Origin: Obelidium mucronatum
Lineage: Eukaryota; Chytridiomycota; Chytridiomycetes; Chytridiales; Chytriomycetaceae
Reading direction: 5' to 3'
NCBI GenBank assembly: GCA_025765595.1
Contig: JAIVFH010000014.1
Span: 124,001 to 188,000 of the forward strand
DNA: 64,000 nt
This document shows, one piece after another, positions 21,105 to 32,084 of the stretch (position 1 is the first letter of the stretch; every line of letters begins with the position of its first letter). A program made the translations under genes and the position numbers. The notes beneath the pieces were generated by a model. That model was not told where the DNA came from and made no database searches. It was given only the letters and a program-made list of their open reading frames with translations.

Positions 21105-22960
21105 ATGACCGAAACAACGCCACTTCTCCCCACTGAAAATCACTCGGCGCCACGCCCCAGGTGTATTGCGCGTGTTTTTCGAGCAGCAATTGCTGCTGGC
21201 GCCATAGTCGCTGTACTTGTGCTTGTGCTTTCGCCCTTCAGCAGAGACATCAAGCTTGACGAGGAAATCACTAGAGCCCGGCTGCATTCGCACTTGGAGG
21301 CCTTTTCGGCACTCGCAAAGAAGCACAACGGCTCCCGCTCAGTTACCAATGGCTACCGTGCGTCAGTCGACTATGTTGTCTCCCAGTTGAAGGTACAAGT
21401 GGAACCGTGTAAATGACACCATCTGACACTATCACCGATGTACTTTGTACAGAAACACACTGACTACCGCGTTACTGAACAAGAATTTGAGTTTCCTTTT
21501 TTTGAAAAATACGCGCCTGGCTCGTTGGAGTTTTCAAGTTCAGAAGCACAAAGTTCTGCTATGGGACCCAAGCTTGTCTCTGGCCGCGACTTTGAGCCAT
21601 TCAGAAACAGCGGCAATGGAACGATCCAAAATGCGTTGTTGGTTCCTGTTGCTTTGGGTTGTGCCTTGTCTGATTTTGCAAAAGTCACAAAGGGTGCCAC
21701 CGTTCTCCTATCCCGTGAAGCGTCTGTAAGATTCTCATATTGAATTCAACGTTGAACATATTTACTTATACTACAAGCAGGAACTTGGTTCTCCTGAAAA
21801 ATGCAGCTACAGAGACAAAGTTAAAAATGCCGCCCTGGTTGGAGCATCTGCGGTTCTTGTGTATTCTTCGTTGCCTTCGGCAGGTGCTGTTCAAGGAACT
21901 GCCCCGTTGGAGGCCAAAAATATTCCTGTTTTTGGAATCACCCATTCTATTGCCTTGTTTCTGTTGCAGAAACTTGCGGTTCATGCTGAGCTGTTGGTGT
22001 CTTTGGAATCTGCTGTTCGCTTCGTGCAACTCAAGACTTGGAATGTTTTGGCTGAAACTATTGGCGGGGACGACGAGAACGTTGTCTTAGCTGGTTCTCA
22101 TTTGGATTCTGGTACTTTTCTTTTCCTCGCTGTCATATTTGACTAAACAATCATGCACTAAACAATCATGCACCAGTTCCTGCGGGCGCTGGAATTAACG
22201 ACGACGCTTCGGGCTCTTCGGCCACATTGCAAGTTGCCCTTTCTGTAAGTGCGGAGGTACATTGCTGTGAGCATTATTATCTCATTTGCCCTTGTTTCAA
22301 AGTTGCACGCGACAGGCCTTAGCAAAAAAGTTGTCAACAAAGTTCGCTTTGCTTGGTGGAGTGCAGAGGAACTGGGCTTGATTGGTTCAAATCACTACGT
22401 CGACGATTTGGCAAAGAATAATCCGGATGAACTTAAGCGCATTGCATTGAATCTTAACAATGACATGATTGCTTCACCAAACGGTGCTAGATTTATGTGA
22501 GTATCTATGCTAGTTTTGGGGGGGTAGAAGCGCAGTTAATTAAGTACACCAAAATAATAGCTATAACGGTCGTGAAGCTGTGGATCCAAAACTTCGTGGA
22601 CCATCCGGAGTTATCCAAAGTATTTTTGAGAACTACTTTGATAGCAAGGGTAAAGCCCATGAACCAACCGAATTCGATGGGCGCTCGGACTATGGAGGGT
22701 TTTTGAGACATGGTATTCCAGCAGGTGGTCTTTTCACTGGTGCTGAAGTACTCAAGACCGAAGAACAGTGGAAAAAGTTTGGTGGAACTCCTGGCGTTGC
22801 TTTCGATCCTTGCTACCACTTGTCTTGTGATACTCTCCAAAATATCGAAGGTTTGGGAATGGACTTATTTGTTGACTTGGCTGGGAGTATGGGTCATATT
22901 GTTCAGAAGCTGGCTTATGTGAAAGACTTGCGAGGCTTTCTTTCTGGTGCCAAAGAATGA
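21105..22960 (+). CDS. Vacuolar aminopeptidase, peptidase family M28 (APE3-like)
   Basis: Exons 21105-21392, 21453-21725, 21781-22111, 22177-22244, 22303-22496 and 22561-22960 give 517 residues. An N-terminal signal anchor (AAIAAGAIVAVLVLVL) after a short cytosolic part suggests a type II vacuolar or secretory protein. A PA insert (SYRDKVKNAALVGASAVLV) is followed by the M28 metal site: GSHLDSVPAGAGINDDASG (His, Asp), WWSAEELGLIGS (catalytic and ligand Glu), LNNDM (Asp) and CYHLSCDT (His). All five expected ligands can be seen. Aminopeptidase Y removes N-terminal residues from peptides in the vacuole. Length fits the family. Convergent with the decayed WD40 gene downstream. Confidence 0.87.
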
Positions 22961-23182
22961 ACGGATCTGAATACAGTTTCCTATCTTACATTCATTATTT
23001 TATGATAAAAGCGCGAATCCCCATCAACAAGCGGAAACTTCTTTTCTCAGTCGCAATAATCTTGAGGTTGAGCAAAATCTGGAAGCCAGTGAAGTCTTTG
23101 CCCTTCTCTGGAAACCAAGAACACACAATTACTCAGCGAAAACTTCGGCCTTGCTCCACGGGAAACAATGCATGAAAGATTA

Positions 23183-24262
23183 TCAATAAGGATTTCTACA
23201 AGCATCTGTGGGATCCCAGTAGCGGATAAGTTCATTTGCATCATCTAGTTGAACAATTTCCCCAACTGTTTCCTTAATGAATTCCCCGTTCACCACGACC
23301 GAGACAGAAGTGGTATCATCATCAACCGATTCGGGATCGTAGCCATCAATATTCCAAACGGATAAAGAGCTGGTTTCCATATCGGAAGTACAATGTCAGG
23401 ACTTTTTGACCACCACTTGCATTCCACCAAATAGGGGAATTGTGGCACACCAATGGATGTCATTGACACAGTTCTTTTGCATAGTCCAATAGAGGAACAC
23501 CAAATTTTAATGGTCTGGTCAAAGAATCCAGAAATTGATACATTGTGGGTTTGGATATCTCTGCTTTGAGCTTCATCTTCCGAAGATCCTTCTCGAAAAA
23601 GATACCACAGCTTAATTGCTGAAATATCGTGACGCCGACGCCACAAGCTTTTTGAATTTGGGGATTAGAATGGCAATCACGCTTTTATGCGATTGCAGCT
23701 CCGGGATTATAACTGTACACTCATCAGAACCAGAGAGCACATATCCCCCATCACTCGTGAGCGCCACACAATGCACTTTGGAGTGACCTTTGTATTTTTG
23801 ATGTATTTGAATTACTTCAACGACCAGCATAGCACGAGTCCATTATCCAAACCAGAGACGACGAATTTAGCACAATTTGGAAGACCAAGCGACACAATTG
23901 GCCCACAATCATCCAAAACCGATCGCCCCTTTTTTGAGCACTGAATTTCATGTGTTATGATGAGCTGAAGACGTCATCCTCATCCAAGTTCACCAATAGT
24001 AAAGATTGGTTGGAATCTAACTCCATTATTTCTGCAGGCTCTTGTAGTGAGGACGACTGTAAAATATGTGTATCTGTTAGAACAGTGACAATTGAGTGCC
24101 GCATGTCCTCAACTTTGACATCTTTGCCTTCAGAGAAGAGTGAACTGCGCTCCGAGCGATCGCTGCTCCCGTCGAATGCTGCGATTTCCGAGTCGCGGCT
24201 AGAAGACGCGTTCTGCGAAGTGTTTGGGTTTGTGGTTTTTGCATCTGAAGAATGCGCGAGAA
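23183..24262 (-). pseudogene. WD40-repeat gene broken by several frameshifts
   Basis: WD40 repeat pieces run along the minus strand but switch frame where homology is continuous. CAKFVVSGLDNGLVLCWSLK (to about 23813) shifts to YKGHSKVHCVALTSDGGYVL, SGSDECTVI and KLVASASR (to about 23645); this shifts to DISAIKLWYLF and GFFDQTIKIW; this shifts near 23385 to METSSLSVWNIDGYDPE and the end LIRYWDPTDACRNPY. Upstream, a Ser/Asp-rich open stretch (about 24262-23965) also stops in its own frame. Shifts are single bases and no GT-AG intron would cover them. So either the gene is decaying or this stretch has clustered sequence errors. Repeat spacing (GH...SGSD..IKLW) supports WD40; the specific family is not recognised. 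Confidence 0.6.
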
Positions 24263-24414
24263 GCCTCTTGGTTCAGAAACTGCTGGCGCTGAACGGGAGC
24301 TTATCTCTTTTGGCTCCAGCAGAAGGAGCGCGATCTGGCCATTCTGCTGGCAGTGCGAAACAAGTTGTGCATTTCTGTAAAATTGAATTCTGGAAGGTCA
24401 GGACCAATCCAATA

Positions 24415-27400
24415 ATGTACAATCAGTACAACGCCAACCCGCAACAATATGCGGGTTACCAACAGCAACAACAGTTGCTGCTACAGCAACAGCAGCAGCA
24501 ACAACAGCAACAACAACAGCAGCAGCAGCAGCAGCAACAACTATTGCAACAGCAGCAGGGGTTCACAACTCAGCAGCAGTTCAACCAGGGCCAGCTGGGC
24601 TTCAACTCAAATATGCCCATAGCCAACCAGATAAATAACAGCAATATCAATAATAATCCAAGTATTATGATGATGGGCCAACCACAGCAGTTACAAGGTG
24701 AGCAGCAGGCCACATCTTCACATGAAGGTTGAGCGAATAGTTACCCACGGCTTTATAATTTTATCCGCGATTTATGCGATGATGTGGGACAGTTGATATT
24801 GGCAGAACGCGGGGTTGTTGGGTGTCTCCCAATTTTGGGCACCTGAAGGATATCTCTCAAAGCACCCTATCAGATCCCTTTTTGGTGCTTACTTTAACGA
24901 TTTTAAATAGGTATTGCGCCACTCCAATCCCAGCAGAGCTTCCAATCCCAAGTCCCTCAGTTGGGAGGCTTTGGCTCAACAATTGGCCCAGGGGGAGTTC
25001 CGGGTGTGGGAAGTATGGATTTGAGGCGATCTTCGTCCGCCATTGTCTCAGCTTCACAGCGTAAGTCTGAATTTCGAAGGGGTTTGTAATTAACCTTCAG
25101 TGCGACAGCGGTTAAATTGGACTTTATTTCTCCCGCTGATCTCGAGTCTTTCGAGAACACTTTTCGATCGGTCGCTGGTGGTCAATCCCAAATATCAGGT
25201 TCGTTGTGGGTTATTCGCCGTTGTGCAATCTGAACCAACATTTTGCGTGTGTAGCAATGACTGCAAGGAATGTGTTTATCCAATCAAAGCTTCCTGACGA
25301 TGTTTTGGCTCGCGTGTGGTTAGTGTCGTTATGTATGAGAACTGATGAAGTTCTCACACTGTGGTATAGGGATGTTTCTTCCGTCTTGAAAAACCCAAGC
25401 CTCACATTCCCAGAATTTGCGCTAGCAATGTTTCTAATCAAGCATAAAATCACAACTGGAAGCGATATTCCGTTGGACCTCCCCCCTGCTGTACGAGCTG
25501 CCGTTTTGGCGGCTACTTCGCCTTCAAATAGCCTTACCGCCCCGATGTCCGGTATTTCGCGATCTAGTTCCGGAATCGCATTAAGTAGCTCTGTGGGGAC
25601 CATGAGCTCGTTCAGTGGAGGAGGTTCAATGAGCGGTTACCCGAATAGACCTCCAGCACAACTTCCTCAACAGCGAGGTCCTGCACCTCCTATTCCTCCA
25701 CAACAATCGGGATTGCTACCTTCAAGCTATAATACGACTAACTTTGGAGGCGCTGGTAGTCGTGGGTCGTTAACTGGTTTGAATCAAGTCGACATCAGCG
25801 GTTCAGGGAACACAGCAACTACTTGGGCAGTGACTCCACAAGAAAAAGCTGGTTATGATGCTACTTTCAAAACATGGGATCCGAATGGAAGCGGTTATAT
25901 ATCAGGTGGATACTCTTTGATGCAGAAGGAATGGGTTGTTAACTTTTTATTTCGAAAGGCGATCGTGCTCGACAAATATTTGTTCAGTCAGGCCTATCTT
26001 CTGAAATTTTGGGCCATATTTGGTTCGTTTTTCACATGTTTAAATTTTCTCAACGCATCATTAATCTCGAACAAATAGGACGCTTGCAGACACTCAAAAC
26101 AGCGGAAAACTGGACAGCAATGAATTTGCGGTGGCGATGCACCTGATACATGCGAAAAGAGCAGGAAAAGACCTTCCAAAAACACTGCCTGCCAATCTGA
26201 TTCCTCCTAGTACTCGAGAACTAGATTCTATTACCAGTATGATGAAATCCCAAGTGATGAATGACATGATGACGAAAAAACCGGCGGCTCGAAATGTTTC
26301 CGGCTTCATGCCAGATGATCCATTGGCTGCTGGATTCAGTCGATCGGGATCGCGATCCTCCCTATCTCAACGCGTTGCTACAAAAGAAGAACGCGAAGAG
26401 GAAAGGAAGATTCGTGCTGCCGAGCTGGAATTGAAGAAAAAGGAACTTGCCATTGTGAACAACCGAGTTGAAGCCGCAACCACGGCGTTTAAGGATATGA
26501 CCAAAGATATCGATCGAGCCAAGCGCGAAGCTATTAATGCCCATGATGATCTGGTTTATAGTTTGGACAGTCGCGAATCTCTCATTGATCAGGTTCGCGC
26601 GATGGTGCCTGATTCAACTCGCGGTTCTGGAAACGCATCTGGTTCCGTTTCGGTCGCCGAAACTCAAGTTAATCAACTGGAACGTGAGATTCAAGCCCTA
26701 TTAAGCGAATGCAGAGAAATGGAAAATGCCTCGGCTGAGAAGCAAATTAAGACCTTGAAGGCTCAGGATGTGATCAGGGGAGGGACGGGTATTATTGCAG
26801 CCCCAACTGCCGAATCAACTGCTAGTAGGGCGAACGCTTTGCTTGCTGCAAGAATGGCAGCCATGGGGATTAATTCACCAGCTTTGAATGTCAGTCAAAG
26901 TCCGTCTGGCTCTAACAATAGCACCCTTGCTGCCGACGTCAAAAGAGTTGAAGATGCCAAAATTGCTAGTGAACGTGAACTGGAGGATGCTGCTATTCGT
27001 GTTCGTGGATTGGTATCCTCCTTTCGAACAATCGCCCAGAAATCCGCGGTCTCCGACGGAGCTGCGCCAAGCGGGGCCAAAGGTTTTAGTGCGTCGGCAG
27101 TTTTGTCATCTTTGAGAAGCTGGGAACCTCCTATTGAGCAGAAAATTAAATTTGAAGAAGGCGTTGGGCTTCGAAGTGAAGAAGTTCGAAAAGTTGTTTT
27201 GGATATGAAGAACAAGTCCAAGTCCAAAGGATCATTTGCAGCCAGCCCACCTTTGGCATCAAAAACGAGTGTGTTCGGCAATTCGACGCCAGCAAACAAG
27301 CCATCAAGTGTAAATGACTACTTCAACTCCAACTCAAGAGAATCCCATGCTGCTCCGTTGGAAGAACGTCGTAAAAGTAATAATCCTTTTGGGGAATTTT

Positions 27401-29755
27401 CTGCTCCAACGCCTCAGGCAAACCCGTCCCCTGCCCCAGTACCAGCCCCACCAGTTCCCCAAACACCTAAACCAGTGTTTGAGTTCCAAAATACACCATT
27501 TTCTGCGGGAGAACCAAATTCATTTGCCCGTGCTTCTATTTCTGCTGCTCCTGCTCGCCCCTCTGTTGCTGCACAAACTACTTCCGCCGTAAATGACGTT
27601 GTAGCACAGGCTCAAGCCGCTATTCGGGCTGCTAAAGAACGTGCAGCCGCGCGAACAACCAATCCAGCTGGAGCGTTGGCCACACCACCACCGATACCAC
27701 CGTCTCCTGTACTCCATAAAGCCCCAGTTGCGCCGCCAAGTCCGACAAAGCCAACGTTCACGCAAAACCTGCCGCTTGAACCAACTTCTCCAACTGCAGC
27801 CACTGTGAATCCTTTCTCTGTTGCACCCTCCAGCCAAGGTAATCCATTCGGGGCTATTACTTCACCTTTGCTTCCTGCAGCCAAGCAAGCCCCTCCCCCA
27901 CCCCCTTCACGAAGCGCACCCCCACCACCCCCTCCCGCGCGATCGACTCCACAACAGCCCTCGGCTACAAGTGTCTTACCACCAGCTCCTTCCACTGCGG
28001 TGACTCAAGCGCCGTCGTCCGGAGTTTCTGATATCACCAGCCAGGCTGAGGATTTGATGCGAGCCGCCAAAGCTGCACGTGGCGCTTTTGGAAACCCTCC
28101 ATCAAAACCAGACGAACCAGTATCAAGCAAGGAGCCATCACTTGACGTTCCTCCCACTACAGAACGGACGGTTTCTGTCAAAGACTTCAAGAACTTCAAT
28201 CCCTTTGGTGGAGGCTTTTCAAAGAGCGCAGCCGAGGCTGCAGTGCCTGCTGTCAGCAATGCAAACGGTCCTGCTGTAGTCACAGCTTCATCTGGTGTGG
28301 AAGACACGCCCCGCGTCAATGTCAAAGACTTCAAGAACTTCAATCCATTTGGAGGCGGTTTTGGAAAGAGTGCAGCAGAAATTGCAGAGGCGACGACGGC
28401 AGTTGCCCCTCCTGTCCCAACTGATGTCCCCGTGGTTGTGCCAGGAGGCCCACCACCTCCACCACCGCCACCACCTCCAATGCTTCCTTCGATTGCTGCA
28501 GAATTGGCAAGTGCTCCATTGGGTGTTGGTTCGCCACCGCTTCCACCACCACCGCCTCCAGCAACTCCCGCAATTGTTGCAACCAAACGATCGCCATCAC
28601 CACAGCCATTATCGCGTCAAGGAACCAACAGTCCAACTCCTGGCGCTGGATCCATTGCTGGGCATACCTCGCTTTTGAAGAGCGCGTTGATGAAGGTTCG
28701 AGTTGCACATAGTTCAGATGATGAGGACGGTGAAGACGATAATGAGAACGACGATGATGAAGAATGGGGAACCGCTCCTACTTCCAAATCTGTTTCAGTT
28801 GTAGTTCCGCCGACCCCCAAGCCCCCCGTTCCAGTTGTGTCGCCACCCCAACCATACATTCCTATTGTGTCATCTCCAACCCAAATCCCATCCCTTGCTG
28901 CTGTTCCTGCACCCCCAGCACCAGTTGCGTTTAACCCACCACCACCACCTCCTCCTCCAGCTGTGGGCTCATTTGACCAGAATGGTAAGGGATATTTCGT
29001 CAATTTTGATTATCAGCATCTTACGTTTAAATTAGGACCCCCAATGGGCGGCGCTCCTCCTCCTCCACCCCCTCCTCCCCCACCCGGCGTCGGAATCGCA
29101 CCTCCCGTGAAAAAGTTTGAGCGAGGTACTCCTGTTGAAGAAAGTTCTGCTCCCACCAGAAAACCAGATCCAAAAGACATTGGAGGTGTTGGTGTTGGCG
29201 GGGGCGGTGTGAATTTGTTTGCAGAAGCCGCTGCGAAAGCCAAAGCAAGAGCTGAAAAGGCAGCAGCAGCAGCAACAGTAACAGATTCTCATACAACCGC
29301 GGGAGGTTCGATCTTTGACCCTGTTCCTGCGCCACCTTCAAAGCAGGTCGTGACACCTGTGTTTGATTTCTTTGCGAAACCTGCTGTGGAGACACCTGTA
29401 GCCGCTATCCCTGCGCCAGTTGTTCAACGTTCCAAGCCGCCTCCGCCTCCATCAAAAGCACAGCCTACTCCAGCTGCCCAGTCCGTGCGGTCAGACGATG
29501 ATTGGGATTTGCTAAGCAAGTCTGATACATCCCCTGTTGATGCGGCGCCAGTCGTTATTTCAAAGTCGCTTTTGGATGAAACTTCTGGACCTTCGCGAGT
29601 GTCGTTGTCGTCCAATCCGTTTGGGGTTTTCAGCTCGGCCGCGCCACCGGTTTCTGCTCCAAAAGCGAATGACGATTGGATGAGTGATTTCAGTACACAG
29701 AAGCCTGTTGAGAACGATGATATTTTTGGTGATTATTTTTTCCAGTTGTTCTTCT

Positions 29756-29796
<41 letters not shown>

Positions 29797-32026
29797 CATT
29801 GAGTTTTTGATTGTTTTTCTTTTCTTCCCTCCTTTCTTAGCTCCGGCTTCACAGAACGGGCAGAATTCATTCGCCGCCGCATTTAATTTCCCAACACCTG
29901 TTCTCTATCAATCGAGAATATTGTTTGATTTCACTCCCGGCCGTCCTGACGATTTGGAATTGACTGCAAACGAAGTGGTGAATGTTGAAAAGGAAGACGG
30001 TGATTGGTTGTTTGGATCCCCCGTGTCGGACGCAAGCAAAAAAGGATGGTTCCCAAAAAACTATAGTGAAGTGTATGATCCCAACAAGAGAGAGGAGGAA
30101 GAGGTTACGCCGGTGCCACCTACTATTGTGAAGGCCAATGACCCAATTGGTGTTGCTGAAGCATTGTTTGATTACTCTGCTCGAAGAGACGATGAACTCA
30201 GTGTTTCCGCGGGACAATTTCTGACTATTTTTGACAAGAGTGGGGGAGACTGGTGGGACGTTATGAATGAAAGTGGGGACCGTGGGTTGGTTCCTGCCAC
30301 CTACTTGAAGGAAGAAGGTGGTGGATCTGCAACTACTAGTACGCCTGGGCCGATGCCAATTGAGCGTGAATATAGTTTAAGGGTTTCATTGAACAGTTCA
30401 ATGGATAATGATGCGTTTTTGAGTTCAGCGCCCCCCATGATGAGAAATTCAGCGTCGCAGCAAGCTGTAAGTTACACGCTCTTTTTTTCTATTTTTTTTT
30501 TCGTTCTGTTAAAAAAAATGATTTCAAAAAGGTTTCGTCTGAAGGATTTCAACATTGGGCCAGCGTTGTGGACCAAAACTTGTTGGCACAATTGAGTCTT
30601 CAAGACCGTAAACGCCAGGAAGCCATCTTTGAGCTGATTCAAACCGAGTGTCATTATCTTCGGGATTTGCAGTTGCTTGTTGAGGTAGATTTTTTTTTAT
30701 AACTCACGAAAGATTGTCATCATCATCAATAACAACAACAACTACTACTACAACAACAACAACAACAAATAGGTTTTCTACCAACCAATGTCGCAATATT
30801 TGTCTGATGCTGATTTGCGAACAATTTTCGCAAATATTGAGGATATTTTGATGGTCAATACCATGATTTTCTCGGATTTGGAAGCTGCACAAATGGAGTC
30901 CCGTTATGTAGTATCAAACATTGGATCTTTATTCCAGAAGCATGTAATGCATTGCTTTTATTGTTGCAGTGTGTCTATGGTGTTGTGCGTTTTGATGCTG
31001 AATTTTGTTTGTGTAGGCTGCAGCTTTGGAGTGCTACGCAACTTATTGTGGAAACCAAGGAGTTGCGTCGAGAATGTTACAAAAGAAGAGAACCGAGATT
31101 CCAGCACTCCAAGAATTCTTGAAGGTTTTCGCCTTTATTTTTTTTTTTTTGTCTTTTGTTTGACAAAAAAAAACAGAAAAGTGAAAATTTTTCGCTAACC
31201 CAAATCATGTTCATTTCAGGAACGTCAACGAAACCCGCGATGCCGGTCATTGGATCTATCATCTTTCCTTCTCCAGCCCATGCAAAGAATTACTCGGTAT
31301 ATTATCTTGCTGAAGCAGATTCTCCACTACACTCCACCAGAGCATTCGGAATTCGCAAGTGTTACTAGAGCTGTAGAATTGGCTGATCGAGTTGCAGAGC
31401 GAGTTAATATTGCTGTTATGGCGGTCGAAAGTCGTGATAAGCTGGAAGCAATTGAGGCACAAGTTGATTTCGCAGGATCTGACTTTGTGAGTAGTTTGTT
31501 TGGTTTTGGAAAAAAGCAAAATGCACCTGTTTCCCCACCCCACTTACTCTTTTTTTTGCTTGGAAATGGAAATAGATGCGAGTGGATATTATGGGACCTT
31601 CGAATTACGGAGGACCCAGAGGATACTTGTTTGAGAGTGCTTTGACGAAATCCAAAAGTGGGAAGAAGCTGTATGGGTACATGCTGAGCGACATGATTTT
31701 GCTTGTTTTACCACAATCTGGAGGATTCTTCAAGAACAGCAATTATGCATACAGTCTGTACCATGCAGTTGAGTTTCTGATATGTTTTTGTTTTTTTGGC
31801 GACACGTGCTTGACAACTTCCTGTTTAGCCCATTATGATTCATACTGCCACTCTTCGGGATGTTCCACGAGCTATGATTGGAAGCAAAGATGTGGGCAAT
31901 AATGTGGATGACACAACATTCCAGATTGTGCAGGGCGATGAAGTTATCACTCTCAAGGCGCCGAGTGCATCCATCAAGAACAAGTGGCTGTCTCACCACG
32001 AATCGGCGTTGAAGGCATTGAGATGA
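24415..32026 (+). CDS. Intersectin-like endocytic scaffold and RhoGEF (EH-EH-CC-PRD-SH3-SH3-DH-PH)
   Basis: Fourteen main exons (24415-24697, 24911-25060, 25109-25198, 25255-25318, 25370-25905, 25959-26022, 26079-29728, 29841-30466, 30532-30684, 30773-30943, 31017-31124, 31220-31486, 31576-31767, 31829-32026) give 2183 residues, or 2166 if 28985-29035 is removed as an intron. Order: poly-Gln start; EH1 (SKLPDDVLARVW); EH2 (DRARQIFVQSGLSSEILGHI, then WTLADTQNSGKLDSNEF); coiled coil at about 495-620; a long Pro-rich part with NPF motifs and an acidic DDDEEW; SH3 domains near 1635-1690 and 1714-1770 (ILFDFTPGRPDDLELTANE; ALFDYSARRDDELSVSAG); DH (QEAIFELIQTECHYLRDL, QPMQRITRYIILLKQIL); PH at the end. 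Intersectin couples clathrin-coated pits to Cdc42 and actin; the WASP gene 5 kb away is the natural effector. Exon 7 alone is 3.65 kb. Confidence 0.88.
28170..28390 (+). repeat. Duplicated NPF-containing module inside the intersectin gene
   Basis: Two copies of V-(S/N)-VKDFKNFNPFGGGF-(S/G)-KSAAE lie about 150 bases apart in the same frame. Each contains an NPF tripeptide, the ligand of EH domains. The bases are also similar, so this is a recent internal duplication. Confidence 0.85.
29757..29793. repeat. 37-nt poly(T) tract in intersectin intron 7
   Basis: A T homopolymer sits in the intron 29729-29840, after the donor GTGATT and before the acceptor TTCTTAG. It is on the sense strand, like the tract in UTP3. 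Confidence 0.95.
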
Positions 32027-32084
32027 GAAGTGAGAATTGAGTGGTGATCAAAGAAAGTAAAAAGATTTCCAGTCTTTGACGTGA

